DNA from: Mansonella perstans
Taxonomy: Eukaryota > Nematoda > Chromadorea > Rhabditida > Onchocercidae
Direction of reading: 5' to 3'
Length of the DNA: 64,000 nucleotides
Assembly (NCBI GenBank): GCA_037074765.1
Contig: JBAMDO010000101.1
Coordinates: 1 to 64,000, forward strand
The notes beneath the pieces are model-generated. The model had not been told where the DNA came from. It saw only the letters and a list, made by a program, of their open reading frames with translations, and searched no databases. The translations under genes and the position numbers were made by a program. Numbering within the stretch: the stretch's first letter is position 1; each line of letters begins with the position of its first letter. Of this stretch, positions 18,957 through 32,100 are shown one piece after another.

Positions 18957-21900
18957 TCATACATAAGTTTTGCAACCTCTTATTCGGATTATTGCAAAGA
19001 AATCAAGGAAAAATTTATCTGTGCTCAGTAAATAATCACTTATTTTTAAGACGAGTAATGTTAACCAAAATTTCGTTCTAGCGCAATTCGTCTTAGCAGG
19101 ATTTCTCCGTAATTCAATAATTAACTTATCTTTAAACAAATTTAAACAAACCCTTCGCATTATTCTTCTTTTTGGTTTTGGTCTTCGTGGATATATATTT
19201 TCAGCTCGATGCGTCAGCGATTGATTAGATCCTTCGTCTGATAACTAGAAAAGAAAAAATAAACACTTCCTAGAAGAGAAAACATATAGCCATCATATAA
19301 AGCAAAACAAGTTTATTTTAGCGTTAACTGCTCATTTCAACATATTATAATAAATATATTTTAGAAAGGAACAAGCAATACGTTTCACATGACAATCATA
19401 AAATAATGCCACAAAATGTTTAAAAAATACTGGTGCTAAACTTCCTTTCCTTAAATAGAAACAGATTTTAGTACAGATATATTCTGCAATCTTCTAATCT
19501 ACAATTAAGCTAATAAGTGACAAACCTGAAATTTTAGCCGCTTTTCAACAGGCATTTCCATTATATTTGCCTGTGTTTTTGACTCTGATGGCAAATGTGG
19601 CGTCTTATTTTGATCATTATCAGACACTGTTTCGGTAGGAATTGTTTCTGCTCCTAGAAAGTAACTGAAATTAAAAAACAGCACACTGACCTTACGAAGC
19701 AAAAACTTCATAAGCTTTATGAATCTGGCCTACTTGACAACTGAGTGTTCTGCATAACTTAACAAACATAAGCTCACAAATAAGTCAGAATTTTAGCTCA
19801 ACTTACTATCAACGATTTCAATTAACAAAGTGAATGAAAATTTTTTCTTTTTTACGTTGTTTATAAGGTTAGCTCAGAGAACATCAATATAAGTTGCACA
19901 AGAAAAAAGTGAAAAAGAGTGAAAATATCAAAACAAGGTGAAGATTTTAATTTTTCCCTCACAATATGAGCATCATATACATTGCATTTATATACAGAGT
20001 TATAAAGAGTAGTCGTTCGGCCTCGAACACTCACAAAACTGAGATATCACTCATCAGCACTCATAAAACTGAGATATATAATGATTAAAACAACGAATAA
20101 ATAAACATATGCGATTTCTTGTGTGGTATTTTTACTTTCGTTAAAGAGTTAAAACAAAAGAAAAAAATACCTGTTGTAACATCCATAATTTCTTCTTCCC
20201 TCAATGAAGGTCCAGCAGATGCAAAAGGGCAAATCGATACCGTAATTAAACTTTGAATTTCGCTGATAGTTGGATCGTCCATACTAATTCCATTAATATT
20301 TGCAATTTTTTCATTGAAATCAGTAATTTTTTCCGACAGAATTTCTGAAAAAGTCTTCAGCTAAAAAGAGCAAAACAAACTATTTCATATAACGTAGAAT
20401 TCGCCAAATAAATGATGACAAAGAAACCAAAGTAAATAATTTTAGTTTCAAAAGAAATGAAAGCAAAATCGCAAAACAGAAGCTCCAGATTTTCGGTTAA
20501 TCCGGTATTTTGCATTTAAAAGAAAATAATGTCCCTCGCCAATCAGTTGACACCTGGAATCAATGACAGATAAAGTGTCGTTGACGTTGTGAATTTGGAC
20601 TGTATTCAAAGAAACTGAGGAACCTGCTGAAGGCTTAAATGCTTTAGAAAGCGCATTATCAAAACTCTTCTTCTGTTCTAATAAAAGTCGTCTTTTTAGG
20701 CATTCCACTTCATTCAAGAGTTTTTGGGAACGTCTACATTCTTCCGAATATCGAATCTCAGATTCCCGAACTTTATCAAAATATTCCCTGCGCTCCTCCT
20801 CTGCTCTGCTTAACTTCCGAGCTAACATCTTCACTTCTTCTCTGAAACAAAACTAATGCAATAAACCGATAAAGCTATGAATTCACTGGCTTTCATGATA
20901 AGATTTGAAGGATTTTAATTCCGAAAACTAATTGTTGCGTTAACTATCAGTTATAATTTCAAAACAATCTTTAAAACAGCATTATCAATGGAAATGATTA
21001 ACCATAACTATAAGTTTGAACCGCCTGCTTACTTGAATAATCTGTTATGGAAAAATTAACCAAAATTTTGAACAATTTCGCGTATCCTTCATGGATTTAT
21101 CAAAGCTCGTTATCAGTAAGAGACACGACAAAAGAAAACTGACTTCAAACTATTAAGAGCATATTCTCTCATATCAACCATATTTGAAGCAACTAGAGCA
21201 GTTCCTGTCTTAACCTGCGCACTTTCTTTGTATTTCTCTAACAATTTGGCGTTAAGTGTCGACAATTCAGTACGTAAGCGAGAAATCTCCAGTTGCAACA
21301 TACTCGTATCACTGCCTTAAATAAACTATTAGAAACAGAAGTGAACAATAAAACTTCACAATATTGAGTAGATACTACAAATGCAAATGCTCTGTTAAAG
21401 AAATAAAGGCCTTCATTTGCACCAAGAAAAACAACAAATACGACAAATATTTGAATGCACTTTGTGCACAACACTTCAACATCGTACAAAATATTTGAAT
21501 GTACTTTGTGTACAACACTTCAACATCGTACAACATCTAAAATAAACAAACAAGCAAAAAAGAAATAACCTACTCCTCTCATCAGCATCAAATAAAAACT
21601 CTGACACTTCTCCCACCTCAAAGCAACATTTATTAAACAGTCTAAACATTATTAAACAATCTTTTACCAGGAATTCCTTCGTTAGTATTTAAAGTTAACG
21701 CAAGCATCAGTTCGTGTCTTAGCTCGTTTAATTCCAGCTCATAAGCTTGTTTTTGACTAGCAAAAAAGTCATTCTGACATTTTAGCTTCAGAAGGTCTTT
21801 TTCCAGTTTGACTCTTTCATCAACAAACTAAAAACGAAACCTAAAATAACAATGAAAACAATGGCACTGTAAAGTAGGTTACCTTGCTTTTCTTAATATT

Positions 21901-24054
21901 TAATTAATGATTTTTTCAGAAATTTTATTGCTAAAAATTATTGACTTCACTGAAAAAACTATACAGAAAACCAAAAATGATTGCAAAAATAAAATCACAA
22001 TATTTTTAAAATCATGAAACGAAATTAACTTGGATACTTTCTCTTTACAATAATGAATAGCAAACTTAACTTACTTCAAAAAACATTGAGTTCCCTCGCT
22101 TTGCGATCTTCGTTTTACTACGATACTCATCCAGTTCGGAAGACAATTCATTACATCGATTTTTTAATTCCTTTAAATTATTCCAGAAATAAGACGTGTT
22201 AAAAGATGCAAGCAACTGCTAAATTTAAATTTCTTCAACAGAAATGATTTTTGAAGTAAAAGAATGCAAGGAAACCTCAACATCATGTCTGTAACCATTA
22301 CATATCGTCGAAAGTTCCTCAACGTGATTTCGTTCGTTATTCAAATTCTGCTTAGCTATAACTACTTTATCTTGTAGTTGTGAAATCTCGTCCAACATTA
22401 AAGTCCTCTCTAATTCCAACTCTGCCTAAAAAAAGTCAAGGAAATTTACAAATTTAGAAATATAAAAGATTATTTCAAAACAAGCATTTTTCATTTATAA
22501 TTTTTGGTATACCAAGAAAGTACTTGTTCCAGTAGGAAGCTTACCATTTTCCCATTCAATTCCGCGAGCTTACAATCAGAGAAACTGTCGCGCATGTTAG
22601 TGATCGATACCTCGGGTCTTTGTGATGCTTTTTCCAGTTCTCGTTCTTTCAAAACCAACGTTTTTTTCAGTTCTTGCATTTCTTGTTCTCGTTCAAACAG
22701 CATGTCATTCTTTTCATTTATCTGTAAGTGACTGCTTTTGAAAACTGAAGCCACCGGCACTACGTCAACTGATAAAACGAAAACAAAAGTATACATAAGC
22801 ACCATCTGTGAAGGGTGTAAAAGAAAAAAAATTTGAAAAAACAAATACGGATAACAAGAAAGCAAGAGAATCAATGGCAATCGCAACTTAATCAGACTTG
22901 AAACAAGTGGATATGTGTGTGATACATGTGAAGACAAGACATCTTTTGTTCCAGTTCGACCAAATAAGCGCTTTTGGCACCGTTTATTTCGATAATTTCA
23001 AAAAAGTAAACTAATATTATAAATTTGCATGAACAGAATGCGGTTTTATCGAAACGAATGCGCTGCATAAGTTAGTAATCAGATATAAAAAGAAAAAAAC
23101 GAAAAAGTTAACAGCACTAAAAATTCACTGTATAATTTAAAACCTCTGCACGAAGACAAGATATCTTTCGTTCCAGTTCGACCAAATAAGCACTTTTGGT
23201 ATTATTTATTTCGATAATTTCATTGCGAAGTTTTGCTACTTCACTTTCAGCGTCAGCCAAATATTCATCACGAGTTTTCAACAATGCTTGTAACCGCGAA
23301 AGATCCTGAAATTACAATCCAGTGATTTAAAATTTATTAGTTCAATAATTTCCAATTCAATGAATTATTCAGATCAAAATGACTTGATTTTCTAAGCAAA
23401 TTTCGTTATGACTTACAACAGTGACTATTTTAACGGCTACAAAACAACCAGAAATGATAAATTTAACGAAATATGGATGTCAGCAGATGGAAATATTTCA
23501 AACGGATTTTGGAAGAAGGGACTTCCCTCTCTTTTTCCTCCCAAAATCTATTTGAAATATTTTTGTTCGAAATGAACATAAGAGCATACCATCGACTGCT
23601 GATGATTTTCTTCGCCAAGCGCAAAGAGACGTTGATCCTTATCCTTGTCTTTTTCCAATATCTCTTTTGCTAATTGGGCAATGGCAACTTGTTTTGACTC
23701 CGATTCCTTCAATTTTAATCTGCAATAATGATTCACTAGAACAAAATATAAAAACACACTATAGATTGTGTGCCAGTACATTCTGTATGAAACATGACTC
23801 ATGTTATAATAGTTAAGCTGCAAAATTAAAAAATTTCAATCGCTGAAATTATAAAAGACATAATCATTATCTGAAGTATTATGGAAGCTAATGGTACATT
23901 TCTACCTGAGCTCAAACGGAAATTCATATGGTTTTTCTATTTAAAATCTCACCGTAATTCATGTTGCTAAAAATGAAACTTTGGAAATCTAAAGACAGAT
24001 CTAAAAAAAATCTGCAAAGTAATTTTACCTGAGCTCCTCAATTTCAACTTCCAT
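18957..24054 (-). CDS. spdl-1: Spindly, kinetochore dynein-dynactin adaptor
   Basis: Spindly recruits dynein-dynactin to kinetochores through the RZZ complex. Exons in transcript order: 24029-24054, 23590-23719, 23144-23305, 22545-22721, 22276-22425, 22075-22215, 21668-21827, 21144-21315, 20554-20841, 20171-20283, 19526-19653, 18957-19244. They join in frame to about 644 aa (human protein 605 aa). The start MEVEIEELRLKLKES parallels the vertebrate N-terminus. Residues 1 to about 400 are heptad-rich coiled coil. The diagnostic Spindly motif is present as GNSMFFE (about residue 257), preceded by SYFWNNLKELKNRCNEL, which aligns with the vertebrate segment. The C-terminal part is low in structure and carries a basic cluster (RRPKPKRR). 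Exon 10 could begin at 20360 instead, but only 20283 keeps frame. No C-terminal farnesylation box is present. Confidence 0.87.
21447..21534. repeat. 44-bp tandem duplication in a Spindly intron
   Basis: Two adjacent 44-bp copies (21447-21490 and 21491-21534) differ at only a few positions. Each contains the near-palindromic GCACTTTGTGC or GTACTTTGTGTAC. Confidence 0.8.
22930..22999 (-). pseudogene. Partial copy of Spindly exon 3 inside the following intron
   Basis: Bases 22930-22999 match 23152-23221, part of the third Spindly exon, at an offset of 222 bp and with roughly 85% identity. Read on the minus strand the copy stays open and encodes EIIEINGAKSAYLVELEQK, close to the exon's EIIEINNTKSAYLVELERK. 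No AG acceptor or GT donor sits at its edges, so it is probably a dead duplicate. Confidence 0.75.
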
Positions 24055-25550
24055 ATTGCCACAGTGCTGAGTAATTTTTGAATTAATTCTTGGAAAATCC
24101 TGAAAAACAAAAATTCAAGGACGACAGTATAAACATAACACTCAAGACCAATTCAGGTTAAAACCCCATTTCGTAACTACCATAACCAAATTTCCCTCCA
24201 CTGACCAAACACAAAGTGACACACATATTGCATGCAACGTATTCTGAAATCCCTGAATGCTTAAAGTGTAGTTTGAAGATTCCAAATTACCGAAAAATTG
24301 ACGAGGAATTCATGACTGAACTGTTAGAGACTAACTGGACAAGGAACAATTAATTCTAAACTAACCCGAGAGAATTATATAAGTAGATCAGTAATATGTG
24401 AAAATGAACAACTGTCAATTAATAACAACTCATCTTTTATTAACTACAGTTCAAAAACATAAGCATTTATCAATTCATTCTGGATCGTGCAGACAACAAG
24501 TAATATTGGATATACTGTCAAGTACAAGTTTAGTTACCATTTCAAAAGTCGTTTTGGTTATTTTCTATTTGCAATTCCCTAATCAACTGTTAATCGTTAA
24601 TTGCACAACTACTATACAAGAACAATTATTATATAATAAAATAAAATTAAAATAAACCAAAATTGTTATCAATAAATGCATTAATTCCTTCTCCTCATAT
24701 AAATACTATTAAAAATACGTTTGTAAAAAGTACGGTAGACATATCTTAAAAAGTGCAAATGAGAGCATACAAAAAAGGTACAGTAGAACCATTTTTTATT
24801 AGTTTCACTTTTTTTCTCTTGTAATTTTTAAGACTGAAGTGGTCCAACATTCTCGACCAATCATGATACAATGAAAGTAAGTAATGTACCGAATATTACA
24901 TCTGAAATGATTGTGATACCTTTGAATAATTAATAATTGGTGTTATTGCAAACCAGATATAACCATTCAATTTTAATTGTTAATTATAGTAAATGAGTAT
25001 GTTAGATTTTTAGCGGTTCCTATATAACCGCTTGTGATCAATTTCCAACAATTAGTTCGTGCTATTTCAAAATCCTAGTTTTGAATGATTCAAAAAAACT
25101 TTGTTATACAAATTTTAGCTCAAAATCAGATAGTTGAATTGGTTTTTTTTTTGAAAAAAAACTGATAAAGGAGCTAACCAAGCATAAGAAAGAAAGCTAT
25201 TGTTGGTTTTGATGTCCCCACCTGTTTGAATTTAACAATTAATAACTAAAAATTATCAGATGATAATTAATAGAACAAATTTAATACATTATTCAAAGTC
25301 CAAAAATTCTAATTCTGTCACATTATTTGCTAATGTTTGTTTTGGAAATGCTAAATTTCAAATCTCAAATTCTTTGCTTCCATCTGACAATATTTTCAAT
25401 ACTCGATCGGCTAAGCTTCTTAGCGTTGTGACAATTGTAATTTAAAGTAAACGCTGTCGAAGTAGGATATATTTCGATGAACCGATAGATGTCAAGTCAT
25501 TTATAGTGTGCAATATGAATTATTGCCAACAGGCATTGAAATAATTAGAG
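24055..25550. other. Spacer between Spindly and the ENT locus
   Basis: This AT-rich spacer holds the Spindly promoter or trans-splice region and the 3' side of the transporter locus. A TTTTCAG upstream of the Spindly ATG (about 24099) could be a trans-splice acceptor. I looked here for the last transporter membrane helix and did not find it. Confidence 0.45.
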
Positions 25551-25559
25551 AATGGACAA

Positions 25560-28500
25560 ACTTCGGGGCATACATCAGAGCCAAGGCACTACAATAGCGG
25601 CTACATGTGGACATCGTAATAGTGAGAGCAATGTAAACAGATGTATTATAAATCAATATTGGCTATGTTCGATGTGCCAGTCGGAGTTGCAGGATAATGA
25701 TTGCTACTTGTTCGATAACTGGCACCACTAGCTATTCAGGTTTAGGCTAAACTTTATCGATTAAAAAAATTTTTGAATTATTTTTGGAAAAAAATCCAGA
25801 ATATAACATACCCATTGCACGAAACTTCCCAAAAATGACCCAAGAAAAGTAAAGAGATTAAAAAGAAAATATGTTGTCACTGGGATAAATAACTTTCCTG
25901 AAAATTTACAAAAGTAATTTATCTGCTCACGTAAGTTAAGGTAAGCGTAACAGATTCCTGGCTGAACGTACTATTCCTGAATGATAAATGATATGATAAT
26001 GTAAATCAAATCTTCTGACCAAAAGGTTATTTGCAAAAAATATAATCATTTTAATAAAGAATTGATCATGCGAAATCATTATTACATATCAAATGATATA
26101 ATTACATCCAATGCAGTCAAATCATGATTCAGTCCAATCTTTCAAGTAAACACCTGAACGCCTCTCACTTTCAACTCATTCGACCAAACTTATCACTGAT
26201 TGATACCTACCTGGTATAATGAAGTTATACTTGCCATTTCCGTTATAAAATTTTACATCGGCAATTATTGTCGGGAATAAAGCTATTGTTACAACAAATG
26301 TGAAGCAAACATTGAAACATTGCATCCTTATCTTAACATAAATAGATCTATACGAATAATCGATTTCCAATTCATACATCTGTATGAACAATAATAAATG
26401 ACAAGGACAAAATACAGTATACTGATATTAGATGATAAATTTCGTCCATTTGCTTAAGAAACATTTTTGTGATATTATTGCTATTCATTGCTATAGATAG
26501 CTTAAGCTTAAGATATTAAGATGATAACTGTAATGGATGTGAAAATGCTTTGATCATTGCGATGATTTTAATTAGTTAAGTGTTAAATTACTTTGTCAAA
26601 GGTATAATGATAAAGGATACGATAGAAAAAAAAGTTAAACTACAAGCGATAGGGAGAAAAAATTATATGAAAAATTAACCGTACAATAAAATGATCTTTT
26701 TAAAAACACTGTAATACAAATATATAAAATTTGCTGTCAACAAATCAATGTCACCATTGTTTGAAGTGTTCGTACGTTCGCTAATTGTATAGTTGCTTGT
26801 TTTTATTTCAATTACAATTTATCCTACTATTTTGTTTGAATTCGATTATTTCGTTAAAACTTTTTTTTGCCATTTTTTCAACTGCTTTGTTCATATAATA
26901 CTGGTAGAAATCCTGCAACAAGATGACAGTAATGTCTTTTCTTCTGGTATATCTTGGCGTGAGAAATATAAATTCAATTATTCATAGTAATAATTGTAGC
27001 TTTTTTCAGAAGAGATCCTTACTGAACAAAATGTGCTTAGCGTAAATTAAAACGATTCCAAGAAAAGATTAAAAAACTAAATTGGAAAGTTTTTTAATGA
27101 AGTAATAATTGTTGCAAGTACTTACTAATTTCACAAGCACAAATAACGAGCCAAAGCATATGAGAACAGCCAGAAGTGATGTGAGGAAATAGAAGAAGCA
27201 GCTTTAATATTATTTGTTGCTAAAAGATGAAATAAAAAAGTTGAAATTAAAATTTTTATTTTTGTCATTCAGTCTTGAATGATGCATAAGTGTTTTTCTC
27301 AGGTAAATTTTTTAATTAGAGCAGGTAAGTGTTGAAAATTGTTTTTTTGACTTAATTATCGCTGAAAGTTTATTGCATCCAGATGATTGATAACAGTAAT
27401 AGAAGTTATGGACTGTGAAATGAATTGATATTGAGCTGACTAAGGAGTGTGATGATATTAACGATGGATACGAATGTACCGCAGGTATTATTGTCAAGAA
27501 GAACAGCATTGGTGTATCGCTGTGGAAAGACAGCAGCCAAAGCAAGGAGTGAATTCTGATACAAACCACATGCTGCACTTTGTATTGCTACCGTAGCAAT
27601 CGTTAGAACGAAAAACATCCCAACAACTAAAAAAATTAATTAATTAATACTGTGAATTTGTGAAAAAATGAATAAACAGTTTATTCTTTATTTTTGGAAT
27701 AGACAATCAAATGTTTTTTCAAATAGCATCAGTTGACAGCGTTATTTTTGCGCGTCGGTTGGTCATCAGATTTTACGACGAGTCTTTGGCAGAACACATC
27801 GTGTGACAATTTTCATTTTCAAAATCAGATTTGAGAAAAAAGAGCCTAAAACATTTAATTTAATATTGAAAAATAAGTTAATTATTGAAAAATGAGCCAG
27901 AAATAAATTCAATAATTAGTAGAATAATTATTTGAGTAGAAAATGTTAATTGCTCAAAATCACTGTAAAAAGCGAATAATGGAACGCAAGTTTTCCCATC
28001 GTCATTTACAAACTAATTAGGTTTTTAGATACTTTAATAATCATGAAAACAGTAATTTAAAAGTCACTCAAAGCCCTGTTGTTAGAATACTGGAATAACA
28101 CTTCAGTTCTGTACCGTTTGTGACAATTGGTAAGTGAAATTTTCATGAAATTCCGGAGTCAAATTTATCAGCTCTTTAATTAATTTACGGTCTAAGAGAT
28201 TTAAATCCGTTTTGGGCAGTCAATCAAGCAATCCGATTTTTCATCGATCTTGATAAAATCCTGAAAATATGTGAACAAACAAGAATACATGGTGAATATA
28301 AGTGTGATCAAGCAGATCAACGCCGTCACTGTAAGCAGTAAGCCAATTGGTTTTTCAAAGCTTCCTCTGCAAGCTTTTACGAATAATGATTTTTATCAGA
28401 AACTTCATCCATCTTTTTTCTCCTTACGTTTAGCAGTGTTAATTCCTTGTCACCAAGATTCCTATTTTTCTACCAAATTAATATTACGCAGACGGTTTCC

Positions 28501-29175
28501 TAATAGTAGCATAATTTCACATAACACTGTCGGAAAAGAATTTCCCCGGCATAAAAACCGCACTGAATATATTAATCACTTTTTCCATTGGCAGTAAATG
28601 TGAATATATTCTCACGAAGTTTTGAACTGATCAGGAAAATAGTGCTGCATTTACTGTCAGCCATGTAATCGTGAAATGTCTGCACTAATGTTTTGTGAAT
28701 AATTTTATTTAATTTAAATTAATTCAAAAATTATCAAACAATGATATAGAATGAAGATGGAAAAAGAACTAACCTGGAAATTAATTGCGAAATTTGGTAA
28801 ATTTGAAGCCAAAATGAGGTAGCTAAGGAAATTAGCTGCGTAAGGTGGCACATATGGAGTATCATTCCCATTCATTCCGGTTAATTTATATCTCGCATAA
28901 TATTGCAAAAATTTTAATTCAAAAGAAAGAAATCGATTATCAATATTTAAATTGAATTATGAAAAATTTCATTGTTCGAATAAAGAAAACAATTTTTATT
29001 CTTTGAATAATGTGAGGAAATTACAGCAATGTCGCAACTGTCGCAACTCAGTAACTTACTGCAGAAACAATAGTAATCCACATATTGTACATCACTAGCA
29101 TACCAAACCCATTAAGTAATATAATTACAAAAACGATATCTGTCGATATCTGTCGACCGTCTGTCGACCGGCTTC
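25560..29175 (-). pseudogene. Equilibrative nucleoside transporter (SLC29/ENT), probably degenerating
   Basis: ENT proteins carry nucleosides across membranes through eleven helices. Recognisable exons in transcript order: 29060-29175 (helix 1, LLNGFGMLVMYNMWITIVSA), 28774-28905 (helix 2, FLSYLILASNLPNFAINFQ), 28281-28366 (helix 3), about 27414-27626 (helices 4-5, GLYQNSLLALAAVFPQRYT), 27126-27201 (helix 6), 26211-26379 (helix 7, NVCFTFVVTIALFPTI), 25812-25897 (helix 8, LFIPVTTYFLFNLFTFLGS), and 25560-25720 (helix 10, ending LALMYAPK). Defects: no AG acceptor where helix 2 should begin (about 28906); the helix 5 to 6 join does not keep frame with a GT donor; a TAG (25663-25665) stands in frame where ENTs usually have Leu before P[IV]L; helix 9 is partly missing and helix 11 was not found. 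A functional gene with unusual splicing remains possible. Confidence 0.72.
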
Positions 29176-32100
29176 CTGGTTAGCGACATATTAATGGAAG
29201 TCCGGACGACAGTGCAAATTAAAGGTAATCCTGAAATTTGCATGTTTTAATTCAATTGATATGTCACCATTAATAAATCCTATACTAAAAATTACAGGTT
29301 AATTTAAAATTCAAAATTAATTCCTGCCCTCCACTTGTCTTTAGTTTCTCTCATTTACCTGGAAAATCCCATTGATACGGTAATATTATGATCATTAAAT
29401 TATTCAAGGTAATAGAAAAAAGTAATTTTTTTGTAAATAATGGCAACAAAGCACGGCGAATTTTCAAGCAAATTTATTTTATATAAGAGTTAGTATAAGC
29501 TACTATTATACCGTGGTATGATGGAAAATACAATGCTTTCAACTTGGAAGAGAAACAAAGAAAAAGTTGTCACTGATATCACTATGTAATTCACTGATAA
29601 ATTACATCGCTTAAGAATTAGTCAAAAATGATGATGTGGTTGAATGGAGAAAAAAATTTGATTAAATTATACTAAACAATTAATTTTCCTGCATAAGACC
29701 AACTAAATCACAGTAATAACAATTATTATCATTAAAGCAAGAAAACGGAAACATTAAAATGTAAGTTGAAAATTTTACAATTAATTCATTGTAACGATAT
29801 ATTATATATATATATGTTATTATCGATTTAATCCGACTACAAAGTGCTAAAAAAACTGAGCACTTCATAATCATTCATCCTGTCAATATGCATGAGAAAA
29901 TTCTAATTAGCTGATAATTAACTTAATGAAGCATTTCATCAAGTAGTGAAAATGATGATTATAAAAAAAAATAAATTAGGTTCATTATGCAAAAATGCGT
30001 TATTAAATTTCACGGTTTGTTCTGTATTTCCAGTAATCTTCTCATTTTTTTTTTTTTTGAAATTTTTTTTTCATTTTCTCGCCAGGTAAATTATTAGATT
30101 TAATCTGGATTTCGTGTGATGGATTTTGAATAATGCATTTAAACTACATGTTTTCATTTGATAATCATATGGAAATTGTACAAATAAAATTAGTTTTATA
30201 CTATTGAACATTTTCTTTTCAATTTTGCTATTACTTATTAACTAGTGAAAACATGCAGTTTAAATTAACTAGAAGTAGTAGTCATTGTCGGGAAATTTTT
30301 TGTAACGTGGCACAGTCGAATCACAAACTTGGGTAGTTAAACTGTTGTGTTGAGTTGCGTTGTGTTGACACCTCAAACTTGGGTAATTAAACTGTTGTGT
30401 TGAGTTGCGTTGAGTTGAATTGTGTTCGCACCTCAAACTTGGATAATTAAACCTTTTATTAGAATAATTGGATAACGCGAGAATTATGTAACAATTATAT
30501 ACAACGCGTATTTAATGGTAACATTAATATATAATAAAAGTGGTAATGATGAAGAGAAGAGAACCAGTAGCCGTGGATGTGAACAAATCCCAAAAATGGT
30601 CTTTTTGGGATGATTGAGAGTTTATATACTGAGTATTGTAGGCGGAGGAAACTTGTATTAGTGAGTTGAGTTATAAGAAACTAAAGATCATAAAAAAGCA
30701 AATCCTTTGTACAGATAAGCTTGGTTGAGAAGGTACAATATATTGCATGTAAGCATAAGCATGAAACAAAGGATTTCGGCGCAGTTACAGAATGGGTTTG
30801 GTTAGTAAGATGTTAATTGCAGCTGCCTCTTTGTTAGTTTATGGTAGGAAAGATTTTGACAGCTTATAATTGTAACAAAGAGATCAAACATTACAAATTA
30901 CTTAGGTGTCTCATAAAAGCCGTTAATAGAATCAGATTTAAACCCTATTGGGAATTTCGCGTTATGAATTTCGCGACAGTCATTGGTCAAATGATAGCGA
31001 TAAAGGACAATTTTACAATTTCACTTTCTTTGCATGTTATGGAAAGAAAAGAAAGGCTATACAGATTGAAATACATCCCAATAGAGTTTTTTTTTGATCT
31101 ATTGAATAGATGGTGTAATTTTTTTTTAACTTGTTTTAACTGATAAATTTATCATCAAATTTTAAGATTTGTCAACCACTTGAGTTCATCAATCTGTTAA
31201 AAATGGTAAAAGGTAAGCTTCTTCATTAAAATTTGAAATTTCACAAACTTTGAATTATCACAATTAATTAATGCAATAATAATGTAATTTATTGGCAATT
31301 GGAATGATTTGGAAATTAAGTCAACTAACTGAATGATTTACTACTCGAACAGGCATATTTGATTAAATATAATTTACCAATTACAATTCGATCAGAGTAA
31401 CGTTATGTACTGAGAAATGATCGATAAATTGCAATCAATCAGCAAACAGTCAAAATGTCAAGGCTAAAGTATTCCAGTGAGGGTAATTATAAAAGCTTTC
31501 CAATGAATTGAAATTATTTAAAATTAACTTTTCCAACTTCATTTATATTCAAATGGCAATTTAAAGAAAAATAAAAGGAGAAGAAAAAGTAGAAGTGAAG
31601 TGAAATATGGAAAGAATGTAATTACATGAACAAATATCAAGTTGAATTGGCCACAAACACCTCTTCTGCTAATTCCTTTCTTAAACAGACAATTCAAACA
31701 ATTTTCAACCAAAAGCAAAGAAAAAAAAAAAACAGCTCAAATTTACCTTTATAATAAATGAACATTGAAATCACACATATTTACTGTACTATTTCTTCTT
31801 TCCTTAAACAAACAAATGAAAAAGTTCAACAAACGATGCAAAAACTATTGCCAGGTCTGTAGGATCTGATGCTTTTTCAACCCAAGTATATGTGAATACG
31901 GAAGATGTATGAATACGACAAATGAAATCTTCACTGGTTAGCTAATGATAGAAAAGGTGAAACGAGATTTTGAAAATTTTCAATTTATCGCCAAAGGAAT
32001 AAAAATCATTAAATAATTCGTCCAAGTGACCAAAATAGTTTGATAATTTAAATTATTAGAAATTGCTTTAAAAAGTTTTTCTTCACTTCATCGACTTTAG

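Noticed and set aside
25260..25445. Sequence checked for the missing last ENT helix
   Set aside because: Minus-strand frames here are polar or basic and show no membrane helix.
30841..31143. 100-codon plus-strand open frame
   Set aside because: No family resemblance, poor codon regularity, no splice or regulatory context; expected by chance in 4 kb of gene-free DNA.
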